Positions 6,319 to 8,841 of a DNA stretch of 8,841 bases are shown piece after piece. Source of the DNA: Candidatus Kuenenbacteria bacterium (GTDB lineage Bacteria > Patescibacteriota > Patescibacteriia > UBA2591 > PGYQ01). The stretch's first letter is position 1, and every line of letters begins with the position of its first letter. The stretch lies in contig JACQWZ010000013.1 in NCBI GenBank assembly GCA_016209005.1, positions 1 to 8,841 on the forward strand, in the 5' to 3' direction. Below the pieces are notes generated by a model, which had not been told where the DNA came from, ran no database searches, and saw only the letters and a list, made by a program, of their open reading frames with translations. Position numbers and translations under genes: made by a program.

Positions 6319-6374
6319 AAATTAGAAATTAGAAATTTAAAAAGCCTCTTTTCCAAAAGAGATTTTTTATTTTT
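6295..6374 (+). promoter_or_regulatory. Transcription attenuator: competing antiterminator and terminator
   Basis: Antiterminator: AAAAGAGGCT (6295-6304) is perfectly complementary over 10 bp to AGCCTCTTTT (6343-6352). Terminator: CTCTTT (6346-6351) pairs with AAAGAG (6356-6361) around TCCA, followed by ATTTTTTATTTTT (6362-6374); an A-run at 6339-6343 can extend the stem against the T-run. The two helices share 6346-6351 and exclude each other. Predicted logic: with enough Cys-tRNA the ribosome covers 6295-6304 and the terminator stops transcription; with too little, it stalls on the Cys codons, the antiterminator forms and RNA polymerase continues into tRNA-Cys and cysS. This is the established trp/his-operon mechanism, applied here by inference. 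Confidence 0.8.
6346..6374 (+). terminator. Intrinsic terminator of the attenuator
   Basis: Six-bp stem with a 4-nt loop, then six T, A and five T. It ends two bases before tRNA-Cys begins. The short stem suits a regulated, leaky terminator. Confidence 0.7.
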
Positions 6375-6376
6375 AT

Positions 6377-6447
6377 GGCCTGGTATCCAAGTAGTTAGGA
6401 AGCGGTCTGCAAAACCGTTTACACGGGTGCAATTCCCGTCCAGGCCT
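6377..6447 (+). tRNA. tRNA-Cys (GCA)
   Basis: Complete cloverleaf of 71 nt without CCA. Acceptor GGCCTGG (6377-6383) pairs fully with CCAGGCC (6440-6446). D stem TCC/GGA is 3 bp. Anticodon stem GCGGT/ACCGT encloses loop CTGCAAA with anticodon GCA at 6409-6411. The variable loop is 4 nt and the T stem is ACGGG/CCCGT. U73 (6447) is the cysteine discriminator. CCA is not encoded (CAT follows) and must be added. Two unusual bases: the D loop AAGTAGTTA has A where G18 is expected, and the T loop TGCAATT has G where Psi55 is expected, so the normal G18-Psi55 contact is absent at both ends. The gene lies between the attenuator and cysS and should be co-transcribed with both. Confidence 0.92.
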
Positions 6448-6545
6448 CATAGAAAATTCAAAATGTAAAATGCAAAAATCAAAATGACAATTAAAAATAA
6501 ATTAAAAAAAACAGAATTAAAATATTAAAATTATTCTAAAAAATT

Positions 6546-7955
6546 ATGATTAAAATTTATAACACTTTAACGCGAAAAAAAGAAATTTTTAAGCCGATTG
6601 AAAAAAATAAGGTGAAATTTTATCAATGCGGACCAACTGTTTATTGGACCCAGCATATTGGAAATATGCGGGCCATGGTTTTGGCTGATTTAATATTGCG
6701 GACATTTAAATATTTAAATTATGACGTTAAATTTGTCCGCAATTACACTGATGTCGGACACTTAACAAGCGACGCTTGCACAGGAGAAGATAAAATGGAA
6801 AAAGCCTCCAAGAGCGAAAATCTATCGCCATGGCAAATTGCCGAAAAATACATTAAAATTTTTGAAAACGATGTTAAAGAATTAAACACTTTGGAACCAA
6901 ATATTAAAACTAAGGCCACCGAACATATTTTTTACATCATTGAAATGGTTCAAATATTGATTGACAAAAAATTCGCTTATCAAACAGATTTAGCGATTTA
7001 TTTTGATGTTTCAAAAGCAAAAAATTACACAAAATTATCTAGACAAAATCTAGAGAAGCAAAAACATGATGTTGGCAGTAGTGACACTAGTATTAGCGAT
7101 CCGCAAAAAAAACATCCTGCTGATTTTGTTTTGTGGTTTTTTAAAAAAGGCAAACATAAAAACGCTTTGCAAACATGGGAATCGCCATTGGGCGTTGGTT
7201 TTCCTGGTTGGCACATTGAATGTTCTGTTATGAGCAATAAACATTTAGGAAATACTCTTGATATTCATATGGGCGGAGTTGAACATATTCCAATACACCA
7301 TACCAATGAAATAGCGCAAAGCGAAGCGGCTAACGGCGTTAAATTTGTTAATTATTGGATACACAACGAACATTTATTGATTGACAATAAAAAAATGTCA
7401 AAATCAGAAGGTACTGGCTATAGTTTGGAAGAAATTAAAAGCAAAAGATTCGATCCGCTTAGCTTGCGATATTTCTTTTTGCAGGCGCATTATCGCTCAA
7501 AACAGAATTTTACATGGAAAGCGATGAAAGCGGGGCAAAACGGACTTAAAAGTTTGCAAAACAAAATAAAAGCGTTGGGAAATGACTATGGAAAAGTAGA
7601 CCCCATTAGATATAATTTATCTAACAGGGTAAATAAAAAATATCAGAAAAAATTTATTGAAAAAATCAGCGATAATTTTAATTTTCCGCAAGCTTTGGCT
7701 GTTGCGCAAGAATTATTAAAATCAAATTTGCCAGATAAAGATAAACTCGCGACAATTTTGGATTTTGACAAAGTCTTTGGATTAAATTTAGATAAAATTT
7801 CTAAAGAAGGCAAACAAATAAAATTGCCAGAAGAAATTCAAGAACTTTTTGAGCAAAGAAATCAAGCGCGATTAAAAAAAGATTGGAAGCAAGCCGACAA
7901 AATCCGCGAGAAAATTTTAAAAATGAGATATGAAGTTGTGGATAAAAAAATTTGA
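6546..7955 (+). CDS. cysS: Cysteinyl-tRNA synthetase
   Basis: Class I synthetase, 469 aa, full length, which charges tRNA-Cys with cysteine in the cytoplasm. Signature H37-I-G-N40 (a HIGH variant usual in CysRS) lies in the PTVYWTQHIGNMR context, and K283-M-S-K-S287 forms the second ATP motif. All four zinc ligands that recognise the cysteine thiol are in place: C28, C226, H251 and E255 (in HHTNE). The C-terminal helical region ends RNQARLKKDWKQADKIREKIL, typical of the family. It follows tRNA-Cys by 98 bp with no terminator between, so the attenuator upstream of the tRNA should control it as well. ATG 6546 has no ribosome binding site. The stop is TGA, and a second GCA tRNA begins 10 bp later. 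Confidence 0.96.
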   Translation: MIKIYNTLTRKKEIFKPIEKNKVKFYQCGPTVYWTQHIGNMRAMVLADLILRTFKYLNYDVKFVRNYTDVGHLTSDACTGEDKMEKASKSENLSPWQIAEKYIKIFENDVKELNTLEPNIKTKATEHIFYIIEMVQILIDKKFAYQTDLAIYFDVSKAKNYTKLSRQNLEKQKHDVGSSDTSISDPQKKHPADFVLWFFKKGKHKNALQTWESPLGVGFPGWHIECSVMSNKHLGNTLDIHMGGVEHIPIHHTNEIAQSEAANGVKFVNYWIHNEHLLIDNKKMSKSEGTGYSLEEIKSKRFDPLSLRYFFLQAHYRSKQNFTWKAMKAGQNGLKSLQNKIKALGNDYGKVDPIRYNLSNRVNKKYQKKFIEKISDNFNFPQALAVAQELLKSNLPDKDKLATILDFDKVFGLNLDKISKEGKQIKLPEEIQELFEQRNQARLKKDWKQADKIREKILKMRYEVVDKKI

Positions 7956-7965
7956 CAAATTTAAT

Positions 7966-8070
7966 GGTGGGATGGCGGAAAGGTAAACGCAGTAGCCTGC
8001 AAAACTACCGGTCGGTCTATCAGATTTATTTAAAACGACCTTACGGGTTCAAATCCCGTCCCCGCCTCCA
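7966..8070 (+). tRNA. Long-variable-arm tRNA with GCA (Cys) anticodon
   Basis: 105-nt tRNA including encoded CCA (8068-8070). Acceptor GGTGGGA (7966-7972) pairs with CCCCGCC (8060-8066) except for A7-C66. The D arm GCG..CGC with GGCGGAAAGGTAAACGC is leucine-like. Anticodon stem GTAGC/ACTAC has a C-A mismatch next to the loop CTGCAAA, with anticodon GCA at 7999-8001. A long variable arm, GGTCG (8010-8014) with CGACC (8036-8040), encloses a 21-nt loop. The T arm ACGGG-TTCAAAT-CCCGT is canonical. Leucine and serine tRNAs have long arms but carry A73 and G73; here position 73 is U (8067), the cysteine discriminator. CysRS is therefore the likeliest partner, though a decoy or regulatory role is possible. 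tRNA-Sec is unlikely (7+5 acceptor/T stem, 3-bp D stem). Confidence 0.75.
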
Positions 8071-8076
8071 GCTTTT

Positions 8077-8108
8077 TTCAAAATTAAAAAAGTTCAAAAT
8101 TAAAAAAG
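8077..8108 (+). repeat. Two perfect 16-bp tandem repeats
   Basis: TTCAAAATTAAAAAAG occurs at 8077-8092 and again at 8093-8108, the second copy running into the GGAGG ribosome binding site. CTTTTTT (8072-8078) can also pair with AAAAAAG (8086-8092), giving a weak hairpin directly after the tRNA. Confidence 0.6.
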
Positions 8109-8116
8109 GAGGTGAT
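8106..8116 (+). promoter_or_regulatory. Perfect Shine-Dalgarno for the mini-ORF
   Basis: AAGGAGGTGAT is fully complementary to the usual 3' end of 16S rRNA, and GGAGG lies 8 nt before the ATG at 8121. No other gene in this window has a recognisable Shine-Dalgarno, so this site is exceptional and strongly supports translation of the 10-codon ORF. Confidence 0.75.
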
Positions 8117-8120
8117 AAAA

Positions 8121-8153
8121 ATGAAGCGCACATGCTGTCACTGCCACTACTAA
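8121..8153 (+). CDS. 10-aa Cys/His-rich mini-ORF (MKRTCCHCHY)
   Basis: ATG to TAA encodes MKRTCCHCHY, three Cys and two His in six residues. The ORF is far richer in G and C than its neighbours (about half its bases), with CGC, TGC, CAC and TAC codons that are rare elsewhere here. It follows the GCA tRNA by 50 bp and precedes a strong hairpin by 8 bp. It could be a second cysteine-sensing leader whose downstream gene has been lost, a translated cysteine sink/sensor at the end of the cysS unit, or a metal-binding micropeptide. I do not recognise it as a known family. The geometry differs from the upstream attenuator: a ribosome at the stop codon would overlap the 5' arm of the hairpin. Confidence 0.6.
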   Translation: MKRTCCHCHY

Positions 8154-8161
8154 GCAGCCAA

Positions 8162-8210
8162 AGGGGGAGGTGTTGTTTATTTATAAACATTGCCTCCCCC
8201 TAAATTTTTT
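8162..8210 (+). terminator. Strong intrinsic terminator after the cysteine module
   Basis: AGGGGGAGG (8162-8170) pairs with CCTCCCCCT (8193-8201). The stem continues through two G-T pairs, one T-T mismatch and GTTT/AAAC type pairs up to a small ATTTAT loop. After AAA come six T (8205-8210). By far the most stable hairpin in the window. CCTCC of the 3' arm could alternatively pair with GGAGG of the Shine-Dalgarno at 8108-8112. Confidence 0.8.
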
Positions 8211-8418
8211 AAGTTCGGTTTTTAGATAAAGCGGGTTTAAAAAATTTAGAATTTATTTTTAATCAAAATATAAATCAATCAAAAATTATTTAATTAGTTC
8301 GGGATGCGTAATGCCAATAAACACGCCAGAGAATAATATAAAAGCTATTAAAAAAGTTTTATGTTAAAAATATCTCCCTATAACTTTATAACTTTATTAG
8401 AAGGTTTTTTTGCTTCTT
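8211..8418. other. Spacer with a short membrane-protein-like remnant
   Basis: No complete gene. On the minus strand 8286-8363 is a 25-codon stretch closed by stops on both sides and without an ATG. It reads KTFLIAFILFSGVFIGITH, a hydrophobic helix, then PELIK and TAA. It may be the tail of a lost gene, but is too short to assign. Confidence 0.3.
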
Positions 8419-8748
8419 TTATAAAAAAATTCTGCCAGACAATTGTAGAATAAAATATAAATCAATAAAATCACGGGATCTTGGTTTTTGATAAATAGTA
8501 AAAATTTTATTCACCGCGATATCCAATAGGCTGTCTATATATAAATTTCCCACTTTTTCTTTTTTCTCAATTCTGATAAATGGAAAATAGGTAAATTCCA
8601 TCTTAATTTTATCTCCATCTATCAAATCAAATAAAGGGTCTTCTCCCAAACGTGTGGGTAAATATTAGATAATTTTGATTTTAATTTTTTTTAAATGCTT
8701 TCTAACCCACCTTTAACACATGCCTTTTTTCTTGGCTAATTTAAACAT
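8419..8748 (-). pseudogene. AbiEii-like nucleotidyltransferase remnant
   Basis: The open part (8664 down to 8419) contains DPLFDLIDGDKIKMEF, then VGNLYIDSLLDIAVNKIFTI and RSRDFIDLYFIL. These match the C-terminal half of the AbiEii/DUF1814 nucleotidyltransferase toxin family, where D-I-A..K..T/A and RDF.DLYF are conserved. In the same frame upstream, an ATG at 8748 leads through two stops (at 8713-8715 and 8665-8667). The N-terminal G-S/GGTAL..DLD catalytic part is absent. The end also looks frameshifted: after LYFILQLSGR the next frame reads NFFIKEAKK, which suits the family better than the actual IFL-stop. AbiEii works with an AbiEi antitoxin in phage defence; none is recognisable here, so this is a dead gene. 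Confidence 0.65.
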
Positions 8749-8783
8749 AAAAAAAACAGCTACTACACTACAATAGCTGTTTT
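8749..8783 (-). terminator. Minus-strand intrinsic terminator
   Basis: AAAACAGCTA (8753-8762) and TAGCTGTTTT (8774-8783) form a 10-bp stem around an 11-nt loop. On the minus strand it runs into eight T (8749-8756 read in reverse). It would end a transcript arriving from the right edge. On the plus strand only four T follow, so it is not bidirectional. Confidence 0.65.
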
Positions 8784-8840
8784 GGGGCTAATCTTAGTTA
8801 AAATTTGAGTTATTTTTTTTGCCTTAATTATTCTGGAGCT
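8763..8840 (-). CDS. Possible 3' end of a gene entering from the right
   Basis: One minus-strand frame is open from the window edge for 25 codons (SSRIIKAKKITQILTKISPK, then TAIVV) and stops with TAG inside the loop of the terminator hairpin. A gene ending right at a terminator is plausible, but the stretch is short, matches nothing I know, and the overlap could be chance. Confidence 0.25.
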   Translation of the reverse strand, partial: SSRIIKAKKITQILTKISPKTAIVV

Positions 8841-8841
8841 A

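Noticed and set aside
7025..7244. Minus-strand frames of 64-70 codons inside cysS, Cys-rich in translation
   Set aside because: Antisense to the conserved catalytic region of cysS; the cysteines come from reverse-complemented GCA/ACA-type codons.
7966..8070. tRNA-Sec with a recoded anticodon
   Set aside because: tRNA-Sec has a 13-bp acceptor/T-arm stack and a long D stem; this one has 7+5 bp and a 3-bp D stem, and no SelA/SelB genes are visible.
7952..8203. 83-codon plus-strand frame spanning the end of cysS, the second tRNA and the mini-ORF
   Set aside because: It overlaps a well-formed tRNA, has no family features, and its last part is just the mini-ORF and terminator read in another frame.

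Overview
The window is a very AT-rich bacterial segment that most resembles a Candidate Phyla Radiation (Patescibacteria) genome. This is inferred from gene style, not from a search. The signs are A/T-homopolymer codon usage, spacers filled with AAATTTAAAATT-like repeats, an almost complete absence of Shine-Dalgarno sequences, and a FemX / HypA-like / GT2 / PBP gene mix typical of that group. TGA is used as a stop (cysS, hypA-like gene), so the UGA=Gly code of Gracilibacteria/Absconditabacteria is unlikely.

Layout. 1-92 (-): N-terminal end of a probable transposase/integrase running off the window. 354-2740 (+): division cell-wall block, an FtsL-like protein and the FtsI-type transpeptidase, pushed apart by a REP-like palindrome and a 116-bp foldback MITE with 5-bp target duplications. 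2807-3067 (+): HypA-like protein reduced to its nickel-binding half. 3068-3392: spacer with a second MITE. 3393-6101 (+): FemX-type aminoacyl ligase and a membrane GT2 glycosyltransferase. The femX gene carries a copy of the second MITE family inserted in frame (105 bp, 35 codons).

6189-8210 (+) is the most interesting part, a cysteine-tRNA module. A good promoter drives an apparently leaderless 26-codon peptide with five Cys codons in six. Its last codons encode one arm of an antiterminator that competes with an intrinsic terminator placed just before tRNA-Cys(GCA). cysS follows, then a second GCA tRNA on a leucine-like, long-variable-arm body with U73 and encoded CCA, then a 10-codon Cys/His-rich mini-ORF (MKRTCCHCHY) with a perfect Shine-Dalgarno and a strong terminator hairpin. 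The first part reads as a complete trp/his-style attenuator in which shortage of Cys-tRNA would raise both tRNA-Cys and its synthetase. The second part is unexplained.

8211-8841 is decayed accessory DNA: an AbiEii-like nucleotidyltransferase pseudogene on the minus strand, small coding remnants and a minus-strand terminator for a gene entering from the right.
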